In this document: positions 45,034 to 54,502 of the stretch, in pieces
Layout: each line of letters opens with the position of its first letter
How positions within the stretch are numbered: position 1 is the first letter of the stretch
Assembly: GCF_014904695.1 (NCBI RefSeq)
Contig: NZ_JACXXN010000002.1
Location: forward strand, 62,001-126,000
Reading direction: 5' to 3'
Source of the DNA: Nostoc sp. MG11
Lineage (GTDB): Bacteria; Cyanobacteriota; Cyanobacteriia; Cyanobacteriales; Nostocaceae
Length of the DNA stretch: 64,000 nt
Position numbers and translations under genes: made by a program
The notes under the pieces: model-generated
Databases searched by the model: none
What the model saw: the letters and a program-made list of their open reading frames with translations, nothing else
Told to the model about the DNA's origin: nothing

Positions 45034-45735
45034 ATGACCATTGCTCAAGAATTAGATGATCAACAAGGCATCTGTCAAGATGTTATTTTTCCCCCTGGTG
45101 ATTTATATAGTGATGAGCCTCCCTTGGAAAGCGAACTACATCTACGACAAATAATCTTACTTTTAACATGCCTGGAATGGCTGTGGCGAGATAGAAATGA
45201 TTTCTACGCGGCTGGAAATTTAACTATCTATTACAGTCCGCACCAACGCAAATCAGAATACTTCCGAGGCCCGGACTTTTTTGTAGTGCTGGGAACTGAA
45301 CGCAAAATCCGTAAAAGTTGGGTAGTCTGGGAAGAAGATGGCAAATATCCTCATGTAATTGTAGAAATTCTCTCTCAATCAACAGCAAATACAGATAAAG
45401 GTTTAAAAAAAGAAATTTATCAAGATACCTTCCGCACACCGGATTATTTTTACTTCGAGCCTTACACGTTAGAATTTGTAGGATTTCATTTAGTAGATGG
45501 AGAATATCAACCTCTGCAAGCTTCGGAACAAGGGCATTTGTGGAGTCATCAACTAGGGTTATATTTGGGAATTCATAAAGGTCTATTGCGGTTTTTTACA
45601 CAAGATGGGCAATTAGTACCAACACCCGAAGAAATGGCACAACAGGCAGAAGAGAGAGCAGAACAGGCAGAACAAAAAGCAGAACGTTTAGCAGCAAAAC
45701 TGCGCGAGTTAGATATCGACCCAGATACAATTTAG
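45034..45735 (+). CDS. Uma2 family endonuclease with C-terminal coiled coil
   Basis: 233 residues. Uma2/DUF820 nuclease fold: FRGPDFFVVLG (PD motif), then HVIVEILSQSTANTDKGLKKEIYQ, the acidic second strand and following Lys. The last 35 residues are a Glu/Gln/Ala-rich coiled coil (QQAEERAEQAEQKAERLAAKLREL), a tail frequent in this subfamily. ATG 45034, about 90 bases after the toxin gene. Biological role unknown. Confidence 0.85.
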   Translation: MTIAQELDDQQGICQDVIFPPGDLYSDEPPLESELHLRQIILLLTCLEWLWRDRNDFYAAGNLTIYYSPHQRKSEYFRGPDFFVVLGTERKIRKSWVVWEEDGKYPHVIVEILSQSTANTDKGLKKEIYQDTFRTPDYFYFEPYTLEFVGFHLVDGEYQPLQASEQGHLWSHQLGLYLGIHKGLLRFFTQDGQLVPTPEEMAQQAEERAEQAEQKAERLAAKLRELDIDPDTI

Positions 45736-45832
45736 TCTACTGCGATCGCGCAACGTGCTGTAGGTAAATACTTATTTTCACAAAGTATTTATGTAGTGCA
45801 ATTTCTCTTTAAATAAAAATTTAAATCGTATC

Positions 45833-46428
45833 CTATAGAGTATCATTTTCCTGTATTTGAAGATTAACTCCTTCATAAATATCACTGAAGGGGATTTGAA
45901 GCTCTATTGACTGGAGCGATAAAACTGCATCTAATGATTCGTATTCATTTAATACCCATTGACCATCAGCATTTTTAACGAACTGTTCAACAAAATACTC
46001 GTATTGGTCAATCATAATATATTCTTTTAATTCCGAATGGAACGATAAAATCTCAATTTATTTGTTCTATCGTAATTTGGTGTCGAGTTGGATAAGACTT
46101 CTACAATCATTAAAGAATTTGTTACTTTGGTAGCGCCATTCCCCTCATATATTGGTTGTCCCTGAATCACCATTACATCTGGATAAGTATAGATGCAATA
46201 ACGTGGTATCCACAATTTGACATCACCCATATAGATTTTGTAATTTTTACCCCGCATCGTCAATTTAAAATTTGCATAAAAATTACCTGCGATTTCATTG
46301 TGATTAGTCATACCACCAGGCATAGGAACTATTTCTCCATTTCGGTATTCATTTTTGGATTCCGATGTCTCCTCTAGTTGTAAATATTTCTCTGGAGTAT
46401 AATACTTTCTTGGTGTTTGTGTTTGCAT
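45833..46428 (-). pseudogene. Uma2 family gene with frameshift
   Basis: The first frame (ATG 46428) runs MQTQTPRKYYTPEKYLQLEE to NYDRTNKLRFYRSI and then stops. The normal continuation SELKEYIMIDQYEYFVEQFVK...IPFSDIYEGVNL lies in the -1 frame and ends at 45833. Joined, they make a full-length Uma2 protein. The shift is near 46034-46040, with no obvious slippery run, so this is probably a true pseudogene or an assembly error. It is convergent with the intact Uma2 gene to its left. Confidence 0.8.
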
Positions 46429-46453
46429 AAAAACCACATCTGTGAAATAACAA

Positions 46454-49165
46454 TTATTGTGGATAATGCTTGGCTAAAAACTCTTTAGCCTGAGTTTTAT
46501 CTTTAATCACTTCATCTAAGGTAGCAGCAAGTAGATCATCTAATATTTGCCGATATTCGGGCCCTGGTTTGTAACCCAATTTTTTTAAATCATTGCCATT
46601 TAAAAGTGGCTGTACATTAGCCCAAACAGTTAAATATTCCCAAATTTGATGTCTAATGTGTCGCGGACTTTGCAAGGCAATTAAAATCAGCATTGGTAAA
46701 TCGTATTGTCGCAATAACTGCACCACTTGACTGGGACGTTGGAAAGTAGGTAAGGATTCTATCACTTGAGTAGAATTTTGGGCTAAGTTTTTTAACCTAG
46801 CAATGCTATCCTCTTGTAATTGCAGATTCTTTGCTACTTTGACTCGATATTCAGGTGTTAGGTGAGCGATTAATGCTTCTAGACGCATTTGCCAATGAAT
46901 GAGGGATTGTTCAGCATCAAATCGTCGCAAACAACGTTCTAGCAAACGTAATTGCCGTAGGATTTCCTCATCTAATTTCAGGATAGGATGAATGCACTGC
47001 AATGCCCCCAAATTATCGAGTAACTGTAAAGCCGATTTCCAGTAAGAGGCTTCCAGAATATGTTTCAATTCTGTTTTGAGTCTAGTTTGTAGGGCTGGAG
47101 TTTTGCTATTCTCTTGGGCAGTGCGATCGTAAACGCCACTATTGATGGCATAGCGAATAAACTCTTCTGTTTGCGGTTCAATCTGAAATCCGAAGCGCAC
47201 AGCAAAGCGCACACCGCGATAAATGCGGGTGGGGTCTTCGATAAAGCTGTTGGGGTGTAAAATCCGAATTTGCTTGGCTTGTACATCCAGTAACCCGCCG
47301 AAGAAATCGATTAATTCACCAGCACGGGGGGAGGTGAGCCGCAGCGCCATTGCATTGATGGTAAAATCTCGCCGATACAAGTCTTGACGAATAGAACTTG
47401 CCTCAACTTCTGGATTCGCTGCTGGGTAAGGATAAAATTCTGTCCTAGCGGTGGCAATATCTACCCATAAAGAATCTAATTCTGAGTCATTATGCCACAA
47501 CAAAGCAGCAGTTTGAAAAGCCCCATGAATTTCTAAGCGAGCAGCAGGGTAAAGTTGCTGGAGTGCCTTTGCTAGTTCCACACCAGCACCGACATCTGCT
47601 GATTTATGAAAGCCATCAACTACAAGGTCAATATCTTTGATCATTAAGGTACCTGCTGCTTCTTCCGCTAATAGCAAGTCCCTGACTGCACCACCTACTA
47701 GATAAAGATGCCAACCCCGCTTTTGGGCTGCTTGCGATGCTACGGTGAGTAATTGCCACAATTGAGGCGCAAGTTTATTTTGCAATTGAGGGAGATTAAG
47801 ATGACGTTCTCCCCCTCTTTCCCTCTCTCTCTCTCCCCCTCTTCCTCTTTCTTCCTCTCTTTCTTGATGTAATTGCCGCAAGACATCAGTGCGAGTAACA
47901 ATACCCACTAATTGCTCATTCTCCAACACAGGTAAGCGCCCAATATCGTACGTCACCATCAGCGCCTCGATTTGTGGCAGTGTTGTATCTGGTGTAATCG
48001 TTTTGAGATTCGTTGTCATGTAGCCCTTGACTGGCGCATGACTAAACCCATGATGCAAGGCGATATCAATATCTCGCCGTGAAATAATACCTACAAGTTG
48101 TCCTTGGGCATCGACTACAGATAAACCAGAGTTTCCATAACGCAACAAAATGCGCTGTGCTTCAGCAATTGTGGTTTCAGGAAGAATAGTGCGGACAGGA
48201 GAGGACATCAAGTCCCTAGCAATGGGAGGATGGGGAATTTGCGCTTTTACCCCGTCCAGGAGTTGTTGTAATGTTGCCTTGGAGTCTACGCCTCGGAGAT
48301 TCAGCGATGCTGCTTGCGAATGACCACCACCGCCGAGGAGTTGGAATAAGAGGTTAAGATTTGTCTTAGGAATTTGCGATCGCCCAATTATTGTTAAGCG
48401 TACGTCATCTTTGTTTAAAGAATATTCATTCGCGAGCAGTATGGCATCAATTTCAGTTAACTCGACGAGTTCTGAGGCTAGGCTTGATAACCCTGGCACA
48501 AAACCCTCAGTTTTCAAAGTTACCCAAGCAATGGTATATCCGTGTATACAGAGATATTCCAAATTTTCTAGCGCTTGGGTTAATAGCTGCTGCAATTGAG
48601 GAGACAAGCCAGGGTCACGGTAAGTGGAAATTACCGATAAACTAGCACCTTGTTCCATTAACCAAGCCAAAGCCAAGGCATCTCGTGGTGTGGACTGGTC
48701 AAATGTCAACGAGCCAGTATCAACGTGGATACCCAAAGCCATCACCGTTGCTTCGGCAGGAGTGAGGGAAATTTGTTGTTGTTGCAATTGCTCGGCAATT
48801 AAAGTTGTGGTAGCTCCCACAGAGGAAATATATGATTGCGTAGCGGGAATATCCGATTCTTGTCCTAGGTGATGGTCATAAACTATGATTTCTTTTACAT
48901 GGGGTAAATCTAACCACTCAGCAGCTTTACCCACGCGATCGCGGTGTTGTGTATCCACTACAGTCAGGGAACGAATGTTTTCAGGAATAACTGAACGCCT
49001 TTCAATCAGAGAATATTCATCTCGATGCAAGGCCAAAAAATCCCGTACAGGAGGGTGAGAGCCGCCAGATAGCACAATCTTGCTCCCCGGTAGCAGGCGT
49101 GTTAACCCTACCGCAGCTCCTAATGCGTCAAAATCAGCTGTTGTGTGGCAAAGAATTAAGTCCAT
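46454..49165 (-). CDS. DHH phosphoesterase - CBS pair - tRNA nucleotidyltransferase fusion
   Basis: 903 residues. The N-terminus is a DHH domain: DFDALGAA (11-18), DTQHRDR, DHH near 97, GIHVDTGSLTF, with DHHA1 GGGGHSQAAS. Two CBS domains follow (about 312-430), then a class II poly(A)/CCA polymerase head (LVGGAVRDLLL, IKDIDLVVDG, RRDFTINAMAL, EDPTRIYRGVRFAVRFGF) and helical body. This arrangement is known in cyanobacteria; the last part likely adds A or CC to tRNA 3' ends. Residues about 434-456 are a Glu/Arg/Gly run from a CT-rich tract (47801-47868) between CBS and the polymerase. ATG 49165 preferred over an upstream TTG. Confidence 0.9.
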   Translation of the reverse strand: MDLILCHTTADFDALGAAVGLTRLLPGSKIVLSGGSHPPVRDFLALHRDEYSLIERRSVIPENIRSLTVVDTQHRDRVGKAAEWLDLPHVKEIIVYDHHLGQESDIPATQSYISSVGATTTLIAEQLQQQQISLTPAEATVMALGIHVDTGSLTFDQSTPRDALALAWLMEQGASLSVISTYRDPGLSPQLQQLLTQALENLEYLCIHGYTIAWVTLKTEGFVPGLSSLASELVELTEIDAILLANEYSLNKDDVRLTIIGRSQIPKTNLNLLFQLLGGGGHSQAASLNLRGVDSKATLQQLLDGVKAQIPHPPIARDLMSSPVRTILPETTIAEAQRILLRYGNSGLSVVDAQGQLVGIISRRDIDIALHHGFSHAPVKGYMTTNLKTITPDTTLPQIEALMVTYDIGRLPVLENEQLVGIVTRTDVLRQLHQEREEERGRGGERERERGGERHLNLPQLQNKLAPQLWQLLTVASQAAQKRGWHLYLVGGAVRDLLLAEEAAGTLMIKDIDLVVDGFHKSADVGAGVELAKALQQLYPAARLEIHGAFQTAALLWHNDSELDSLWVDIATARTEFYPYPAANPEVEASSIRQDLYRRDFTINAMALRLTSPRAGELIDFFGGLLDVQAKQIRILHPNSFIEDPTRIYRGVRFAVRFGFQIEPQTEEFIRYAINSGVYDRTAQENSKTPALQTRLKTELKHILEASYWKSALQLLDNLGALQCIHPILKLDEEILRQLRLLERCLRRFDAEQSLIHWQMRLEALIAHLTPEYRVKVAKNLQLQEDSIARLKNLAQNSTQVIESLPTFQRPSQVVQLLRQYDLPMLILIALQSPRHIRHQIWEYLTVWANVQPLLNGNDLKKLGYKPGPEYRQILDDLLAATLDEVIKDKTQAKEFLAKHYPQ
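47801..47868. repeat. CT-rich low-complexity tract in the DHH-CBS gene
   Basis: CCCTCTTTCCCTCTCTCTCT-type sequence on the plus strand, read on the minus strand as GERERERGGERE. It falls exactly in the linker between the CBS pair and the polymerase domain. Resembles other GGGGAGAGGGG-type tracts, such as 63180-63230. Confidence 0.7.
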
Positions 49166-49222
49166 AATCAAGAGTCATTAGTCATTGGTCATTAGTCATT
49201 GGTACTTAAACAAAGGACAGAA

Positions 49223-49282
49223 GACAAAGCGCAAAGTCTGAGCGCCGACTTCCGGCGAACAGAACTTTATAAGAGAGGACAA
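49223..49282. repeat. GACAAAGCGCAAAG...GAGAGGACAA repeat
   Basis: 60-base copy of the family at 7105 and 21486, with stem CGCCG/CGGCG inside. Followed by ATGACTAAAAAG, an ATG placed as in the 21.5 kb copy but leading here to only a short frame. Sits in the divergent gap before psbZ. Confidence 0.75.
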
Positions 49283-49392
49283 ATGACTAAAAAGTTACAA
49301 TTTCTGCTAGCTTAAAAATAAGGAAAAACTGTCAGTGTCGACCCTTTAGGATATTCTATCTTTAGTATTTCGCTAGCTTGGGAGAAGCAAAA

Positions 49393-49581
49393 ATGACCAT
49401 AATATTCCAAATTGCTTTGATAGGTCTGGTTGCGCTATCTTTTGTCCTGGTTGTAGGTGTCCCTGTTGCTTATGCCACTCCCCAAAGTTGGGGTGAATCT
49501 AAAAAGCTGCTCTGGCTTGGTTCTGGCGTCTGGATTGCGTTAGTATTTTTAGTCGGTTTGTTAAACTTTTTTGTCGTATAG
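49393..49581 (+). CDS. psbZ: PsbZ, photosystem II core subunit
   Basis: 62 residues, two transmembrane helices ([26 protein letters not shown] and [19 protein letters not shown]), with the signature [12 protein letters not shown] in the loop. Stabilises the PSII-LHC or PSII core interface and PsbK/Ycf12 binding. ATG 49393 with GGAGA ten bases upstream; the frame is open five codons earlier but the family starts MTIIFQ. Lies upstream of ribH on the same strand. Confidence 0.96.
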   Translation: MTIIFQIALIGLVALSFVLVVGVPVAYATPQSWGESKKLLWLGSGVWIALVFLVGLLNFFVV

Positions 49582-49659
49582 ACGACGGCTTCGCTCTGGC
49601 AGAGGCACATAATATAAGAACTAGAGGGGCAGAAAAGCCAAGTTAAAAGGTCAAAGGAA

Positions 49660-49677
49660 AAAAAGAGAGATCTTTTT
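49660..49677 (+). terminator. Weak hairpin between psbZ and ribH
   Basis: AAAAAGA, loop GAGA, TCTTTTT, then CTTAG. Only A-T pairs nearly, so a weak terminator or attenuator at best; a second CCTTTTTCC stretch follows. Confidence 0.3.
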
Positions 49678-49774
49678 CTTAGTTCCTTTTTCCTAACCGT
49701 GCTTTCCTGCTCCTCTACATTTTTTAAAGAAGAAATGTATATTGGCCAGAAGTATACCTGATTCAGAGGCAGTC

Positions 49775-50353
49775 ATGGCAGTTTTTGAGGGAAGTTTTAT
49801 TCAAACAGAACCTTTACGGTTTGCAGTGGTGATTGGTCGATTCAATGACCTGGTTAGCGTTAAGCTCCTGGAGGGGTGTCAAGATTGCTTGAAACGTCAC
49901 GGTGTAGATACCAACCTCCACGGCAGTCAGGTAGACTATGTTTGGGTACCAGGAAGTTTTGAAGTACCTGTGGTAGCTCGCCAACTGGCACTGTCCCATC
50001 GCTATGATGCCATAATTTGCCTAGGTGCAGTCATCCGGGGACAAACACCTCATTTTGATATCGTCTCTTCTGAAGTAGCGAAGGGCGTTGCTGCTGCTAG
50101 CTTTCAAACAGGTGTACCTGTGATTTTTGGTATTTTGACAGCCGATACTATGCAGCAAGCCTTAGAACGGGCAGGTATCAAAAGCAATCATGGCTGGGAT
50201 TATGCCATGAGCGCCTTGGAAATGGCAAGCCTCATGCGGCAGCTGCGTTCTAACCTGGCGGAGCCATACTCTCGAAATACCCAGTCTTTGCCAGCTTCTT
50301 TTCAAAGTGCCAACGTCGGCAATTTAGCTGCGGAGTCGGAAGAACTAGGCTAG
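49775..50353 (+). CDS. ribH: RibH, 6,7-dimethyl-8-ribityllumazine synthase
   Basis: 192 residues. Joins 5-amino-6-ribitylaminouracil and dihydroxybutanone phosphate in riboflavin synthesis. Seen: [38 protein letters not shown] with the catalytic His, and [19 protein letters not shown]-terminal tail of about 35 residues after the fold ([11 protein letters not shown]...) is Ser/Asn-rich and extra. ATG 49775 with AGAGG upstream; the TTG eleven codons earlier is not needed. Lies next to psbZ, an arrangement I know from other cyanobacteria. Confidence 0.93.
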   Translation: MAVFEGSFIQTEPLRFAVVIGRFNDLVSVKLLEGCQDCLKRHGVDTNLHGSQVDYVWVPGSFEVPVVARQLALSHRYDAIICLGAVIRGQTPHFDIVSSEVAKGVAAASFQTGVPVIFGILTADTMQQALERAGIKSNHGWDYAMSALEMASLMRQLRSNLAEPYSRNTQSLPASFQSANVGNLAAESEELG

Positions 50354-50459
50354 TTCGTCATTAGTCATTTGTTATTCACTAATGACTAATGACTAACGAC
50401 TAAATCAAGGGGTTGACAATTAGGGATAAATCTGAGATCATAATATTCACATTGGAATT

Positions 50460-50531
50460 GCGGGTATAGCTCAGTGGTAGAGCGTCACCTTGCCAAGGTG
50501 AATGTCGCGCGTTCGAATCGCGTTACCCGCT
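50460..50531 (+). tRNA. tRNA-Gly (anticodon GCC)
   Basis: 72 bases. Acceptor GCGGGTA pairs with TACCCGC, discriminator T. D arm GCTCAGTGGTAGAGC, anticodon stem CACCT/AGGTG with loop TTGCCAA (GCC at 50492-50494), T arm CGCGC GTTCGAATC GCG. The 3' CCA is not encoded. Confidence 0.96.
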
Positions 50532-51218
50532 TACGACGAAAAAATGTAAAATATAATCAGTACTTTAAGTCCACATCAAGAGCGATTTAGTAGGCATTAG
50601 ATATCTGTAGATGCAAACAAGTCGTTTTGTGTGCGGTGTACTACACTTGATCAAAGAAGTCTGTTTAAATAGCAGGATTGTAAGGCGCAACACGTCTTTT
50701 GGCAGCGAATTTAGCCAAAATATATCTAGATAAAAAAGTCACTCAAACGGGTTAAGGTTCTAACTTTACTGTCTCTGAACAAATGCTTATAATTTGTGAG
50801 GAACAAAGGGTAGAGAAATACTCAAAGATAACCGTGTTGCTTGTAGGAGTAGCTTTTCTAACCGGGTTATTTTAGCAGTTGTCGCCACGTAAACTTAAGA
50901 TCGTATTAGATATGTCAGTACACTAAATGCCTGCCAAATGTAAATACATTTCTTTTAAAGCCAAAAATGAAGAGGAAAAAATTTTTAACCCAGACTGCTA
51001 ACTACAGGCAAGGACAAAAGATAGCTATCCTCTGGTCAGACAACCGAATTCCCTAGGCAACAATCACGACAGCCTTTAGTTGGTTTCATCTGCCTGTCTT
51101 AATCATGGCAGTGTTTGCCTCGCTATCTATACAAAAAGTTGATCACAGGGAAATCAGTCGCTAAGGCATTGATCTTCTCGTAGTTTGTAAAAAACACGCT
51201 CAAGTTATTAGAACGCTT
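50532..51218. other. Gap between tRNA-Gly and the ProA-like operon
   Basis: About 690 bases with no gene I can support. Base composition is less AT-rich than other gaps, and several purine-rich stretches (GTAGGAGTAGC, AGGCAAGGAC) occur, so a non-coding RNA is possible, but none matches a family I know (no Yfr1 ACTCCTCACAC core). Confidence 0.4.
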
Positions 51219-51626
51219 GTGCAATCTCAAAAACCTGAAAAAATAGACTTTAATACGGAATATCCCTGTCCCTGCCGTCGCCGGGGGCGGTTAATTCCGA
51301 TTACGCTGACAGAAGCATTTGGTTGCGATCGCTGTCAGCAAATATTTGTACTGGAAGATAATGGTTATGTCCTAGAACAACTTTCTACAACCTATCCCTA
51401 CAAGCGAGCTTGGCGCTGGACAGGAAATAGTTGGCATGTTGTTCATCCTAGATTTGGAGAAAGCTATCTGCCCATAGCACTGGGCATTATTTTCGTGCTA
51501 GTGATTATATGGCTGCCCTTAGCACTGCGATTGGCAAATAGTTCCAGCATTATTGCTTGGGCAATGGTGGCGGTGCTATTAGCTATTCTGCCAGCATTAA
51601 TGGTCTGGCTTACCTACAGACGTTAA
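51219..51626 (+). CDS. Small membrane protein with N-terminal zinc knuckle
   Basis: 135 residues, GTG start. Cys17, Cys19, Cys36 and Cys39 (YPCPCRRRG ... FGCDRCQQIF) form a likely zinc site; then two transmembrane helices (about 83-104 and 110-131). Family unknown to me, but it looks conserved in pattern. It ends four bases before the ProA-like gene, so the two form an operon. Confidence 0.7.
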   Translation: MQSQKPEKIDFNTEYPCPCRRRGRLIPITLTEAFGCDRCQQIFVLEDNGYVLEQLSTTYPYKRAWRWTGNSWHVVHPRFGESYLPIALGIIFVLVIIWLPLALRLANSSSIIAWAMVAVLLAILPALMVWLTYRR

Positions 51627-51630
51627 CTCA

Positions 51631-52896
51631 ATGACCGTTGAATTTTTGGATGATTACCCCGAACCAATTACTAGTGCTCAACGCGCGTATCAAGCTTCCT
51701 TAAAATTGGGATTGACAAAAGGAGCAGACCGGAGTCGCGCTGTGTTAGCAATGGCACAGGCCCTAGAACGTTCATTTGACGACATTCTGGAAGCCAACAC
51801 TTTGGATCTGGAAGCCAGTCGGGAAATGGCAGTACCAGAATTGATATTAGATTGGCTGAAGCTGACTCCTACACGGCTAGAGACAACCGTAGATATTCTA
51901 CAACGGTTGGGGGAATTATCCGATCCACTACGGCGGGTCAGGAATGCTGACTATCAACTAGAAGACTCCCAGAGTTATTCTCAGTTAATGCCCTTGGGAG
52001 TGATTGCATTTATTTATGAGGCGTTTCCCGATTTAGGAGCGATCGCAGCTGGTTTTTGTATTAAAACTGGCAATACTCTGATTCTTAAAGGTAGCACAGA
52101 AGCTAGCCATTCTAACGCGGCGATCGCTGATGTATTGCAAAATGCGATCGCCGAAGTTGGTCTACCATCAGGCTGTGTAGAACTAATCACAGCAGAACAT
52201 GGTGCTTCTGTTCGTGATTTAGTCATTCAAGATCAGTATGTGAATTTAGTGATTCCCTACGGACGTTCTAGCTTGGTTCAGCAAGTAATGCGACAATCAA
52301 CTTGCCCAGTTTTAAAGTCTGCAATGGGTAATTGTTACCTTTACTGGTCGCTTAATAGCAGCTTAGAAATGGTGCGCTGGATGATTATTGATAGCCATCA
52401 AAGTGAACCAGACCCCGTGAATGCTATCGAAAAGGTACTAATTCATCGCCAAGCTTTGCCATCTTCCTTAGCAGTTTTGTGGAACAGCTTAAAGGAAAAA
52501 GGCTTTGAAATTAAAGGGGATGCGGAATTAGTAGAAGCTTTTCCGCAGTTGCATCTAGCGAAGGAAAACGAGTGGGGAAATGCTTATTTAACTAGGACAG
52601 TAGCTTTTAAACTAGTGGATAGTTTAGAGGGTGCGATCGCCTGGATTAATGAATATAGCAGCGGTCATGCAGACTGCATTATGACTGAATCATATCAGGA
52701 AAGTCGGCAGTTTGCTTTAGGAGTTAACAGCGCCTCTACATACATCAATGCTTCCCCACGTTTTTCTCGCAACCCTTCACGAGGAGATTCAGTATTTCTA
52801 GGAATGTCAAACCAAAAAGGTCATCGCCGGGGATTTATTAGCTTAGAAACTTTGACTACCGTTAAGCACATTGTCCAGGGAAATGGAAGGTTTTAG
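51631..52896 (+). CDS. ProA-like aldehyde dehydrogenase, catalytic Cys missing
   Basis: 421 residues, aligned throughout with gamma-glutamyl phosphate reductase (PLGVIAFIYEAFPD, LILKGSTEASHSN, IPYGRSSLVQQV, SGHADCIMTE, YINASPRF, ISLETLTTVKHIVQGNGR). The family catalytic Cys sits in a PG(T/V)CNA motif; here that place reads PDPVNAIEK, with Val263 (52417-52419) instead of Cys. The upstream HIFVD-type segment is also altered (NCYLYWS). It probably does not reduce glutamyl phosphate, and may be a regulatory or neofunctionalised paralogue; a true proA should exist elsewhere. ATG 51631, coupled to the membrane protein gene. Confidence 0.85.
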   Translation: MTVEFLDDYPEPITSAQRAYQASLKLGLTKGADRSRAVLAMAQALERSFDDILEANTLDLEASREMAVPELILDWLKLTPTRLETTVDILQRLGELSDPLRRVRNADYQLEDSQSYSQLMPLGVIAFIYEAFPDLGAIAAGFCIKTGNTLILKGSTEASHSNAAIADVLQNAIAEVGLPSGCVELITAEHGASVRDLVIQDQYVNLVIPYGRSSLVQQVMRQSTCPVLKSAMGNCYLYWSLNSSLEMVRWMIIDSHQSEPDPVNAIEKVLIHRQALPSSLAVLWNSLKEKGFEIKGDAELVEAFPQLHLAKENEWGNAYLTRTVAFKLVDSLEGAIAWINEYSSGHADCIMTESYQESRQFALGVNSASTYINASPRFSRNPSRGDSVFLGMSNQKGHRRGFISLETLTTVKHIVQGNGRF

Positions 52897-52909
52897 TCAT
52901 TAATAAAAA

Positions 52910-53062
52910 ATGCTAGAGACTAAAATTCTTAATTATCTTAACTATCTGGGAGATTCAGAGTACATGGCTGAAGTTGTTACATCATCTGGTGCAGTTCATA
53001 CTCTGATTAAGTTACTTAAAAGTAAAGATAAGATAATTGTTGGGGATGCTTGCCTTATTTAA
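52910..53062 (+). CDS. Short ORF, possible armadillo/HEAT repeat fragment
   Basis: 50 codons from ATG 52910. AEVVTSSGAVHTLIKLLKSKDKIIVGDACLI resembles one armadillo repeat. Too short to be a functional repeat protein; more likely a remnant or chance. Low confidence. Confidence 0.2.
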   Translation: MLETKILNYLNYLGDSEYMAEVVTSSGAVHTLIKLLKSKDKIIVGDACLI

Positions 53063-53184
53063 ATGAGAATCGCTATATCTATATACAGAAGCTATTGCTA
53101 TACGCTGAACTAGGAATTATCAAAAAAATTTGAGGGTTGTAGAGAAGCAAAGTATAGCCTCTCTACATTCACTAATCACGCCAA

Positions 53185-54264
53185 TTAGCCTTTAGCCAAT
53201 TTCTTCTTAGATGTGTAGTAAACCTTACTACCAGCATCGGGAACAAAATGACAGCTCACGCCTGAACGCCACAGTGACTTCCAAACTGGTTCCTCAGATT
53301 TGCGGAAGTATTCACCCATAATAGGTTTAATCGCCTCAGTTGCCTTTAGCAAATTGTAGTGAGGGATATTCAGGAATATATGGTGAGCCACATGAGTCCC
53401 AATATCGTGGTGGATATGATTGACCAAACCATAATCACGGTCAATACTAGAAATCGCACCCTTTAGAAAAGTCCAATCTTCTCCACGATACCAGGGGATA
53501 TCTTGCTCAGTGTGGTGCAAAAATGTCACCAAATCTAGCCAAATAATAAACACAATGTATGGTGCAGCGTAATATTTTAGTAACCACATCCAACCCCATT
53601 GATAGGTGAGGAAAGCTAGCAAACCTACCATACAAGTACAGAGTACAGTGCTGGTAATGACATCCCATTTTTCTGATGGCTTAAAAAGCGAGCTGCTAGG
53701 GGAAAAGTGAGAGCCTTCCTTATTAGGAGAACGCTTAAACAAATACACTGGATAAGCCAATAAGAAAACATAGTATCGGCCTATCTTTTGTACTAGAGGC
53801 ATTTCCTTATACTGCGATTCAGTCACAGGATACCAGCTTTCATCATTATCGATATTGCCAGTATTTTTGTGGTGAGTTCTATGACTAATCCGCCAACCAT
53901 GATAAGGAACTAGTATCGGTGTATGAGAAAGATGTCCAATCAAATCATTGAGCCATTTATGCTTAGAAAAAGATTGGTGTCCACAGTCATGTCCAACTAC
54001 GAACAAAGCCCAAAACATCGTTCCTTGCATTAACCAGAAAATCGGAAAGAAAGCCCAAGAATCCAGGTAATTAGCGACCGCGTAAAGCAGACCAATAATC
54101 AGGATGTCACGAAAGAAATAAAACAGTGATTTTGTCACATTTGGCTGAAAGCATTCAGCGGGAATTGCAGCTTTTAAATCCTGAAGAGTAAAAGGTAGCT
54201 TTGTTGTATCCTCGGACAGTTCATAGTTCTGAGGATTGTTGAAATTGATGATATTTGATTGCAC
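53185..54264 (-). CDS. desB: DesB, acyl-lipid omega-3 desaturase
   Basis: 359 residues from GTG 54264 (VQSNIINFNNPQ). The frame is open 15 codons further to a TTG, but relatives begin about here. Three His boxes, HDCGH, HRTHH and HVAHH, hold the di-iron site. Hydrophobic pairs of helices lie between boxes one and two and before the third. Inserts the omega-3 (delta-15) double bond in membrane lipids, usually cold-induced. Third gene of the desC-desA-desB series, each with a gap of 200 or more bases, so separate promoters are possible. Confidence 0.9.
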   Translation of the reverse strand: MQSNIINFNNPQNYELSEDTTKLPFTLQDLKAAIPAECFQPNVTKSLFYFFRDILIIGLLYAVANYLDSWAFFPIFWLMQGTMFWALFVVGHDCGHQSFSKHKWLNDLIGHLSHTPILVPYHGWRISHRTHHKNTGNIDNDESWYPVTESQYKEMPLVQKIGRYYVFLLAYPVYLFKRSPNKEGSHFSPSSSLFKPSEKWDVITSTVLCTCMVGLLAFLTYQWGWMWLLKYYAAPYIVFIIWLDLVTFLHHTEQDIPWYRGEDWTFLKGAISSIDRDYGLVNHIHHDIGTHVAHHIFLNIPHYNLLKATEAIKPIMGEYFRKSEEPVWKSLWRSGVSCHFVPDAGSKVYYTSKKKLAKG

Positions 54265-54445
54265 TGGATTCTTTGATTGGATAAAAATCGTAACCTTAGT
54301 TTGAGGCAAGATAATCTTACCTCTGCGATGCTTATGATACTAGTTTTTGCTAACACACAAGAGTAATGTCTGGCAATTAACTAAACAATTTTAAGTAGAG
54401 AATTGCCAAAATCTATTTAACTTCCATTAACTCTCAGCACAATAA

Positions 54446-54470
54446 ATGCTCCTTTTTTTTTCAGGAGCAT
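54446..54470 (-). promoter_or_regulatory. Hairpin between desA and desB
   Basis: ATGCTCCT (54446-54453) with AGGAGCAT (54463-54470), loop TTTTTTTTC on the plus strand. On the minus strand it lies 33 bases past the desA stop and 182 before desB. Possible partial terminator or a structure linked to cold control of desB; not proven. Confidence 0.4.
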
Positions 54471-54502
54471 AATGCTCATAGCAAAACTGCTGAAAACGCT
54501 GT

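Noticed and set aside
46000-46060. Slippery site rescuing the broken Uma2 gene
   Set aside because: No homopolymer or heptamer at the junction, so regulated frameshifting is unlikely.
50532-51218. 6S RNA or other known non-coding RNA
   Set aside because: No recognisable conserved core or long symmetric fold could be supported by eye.
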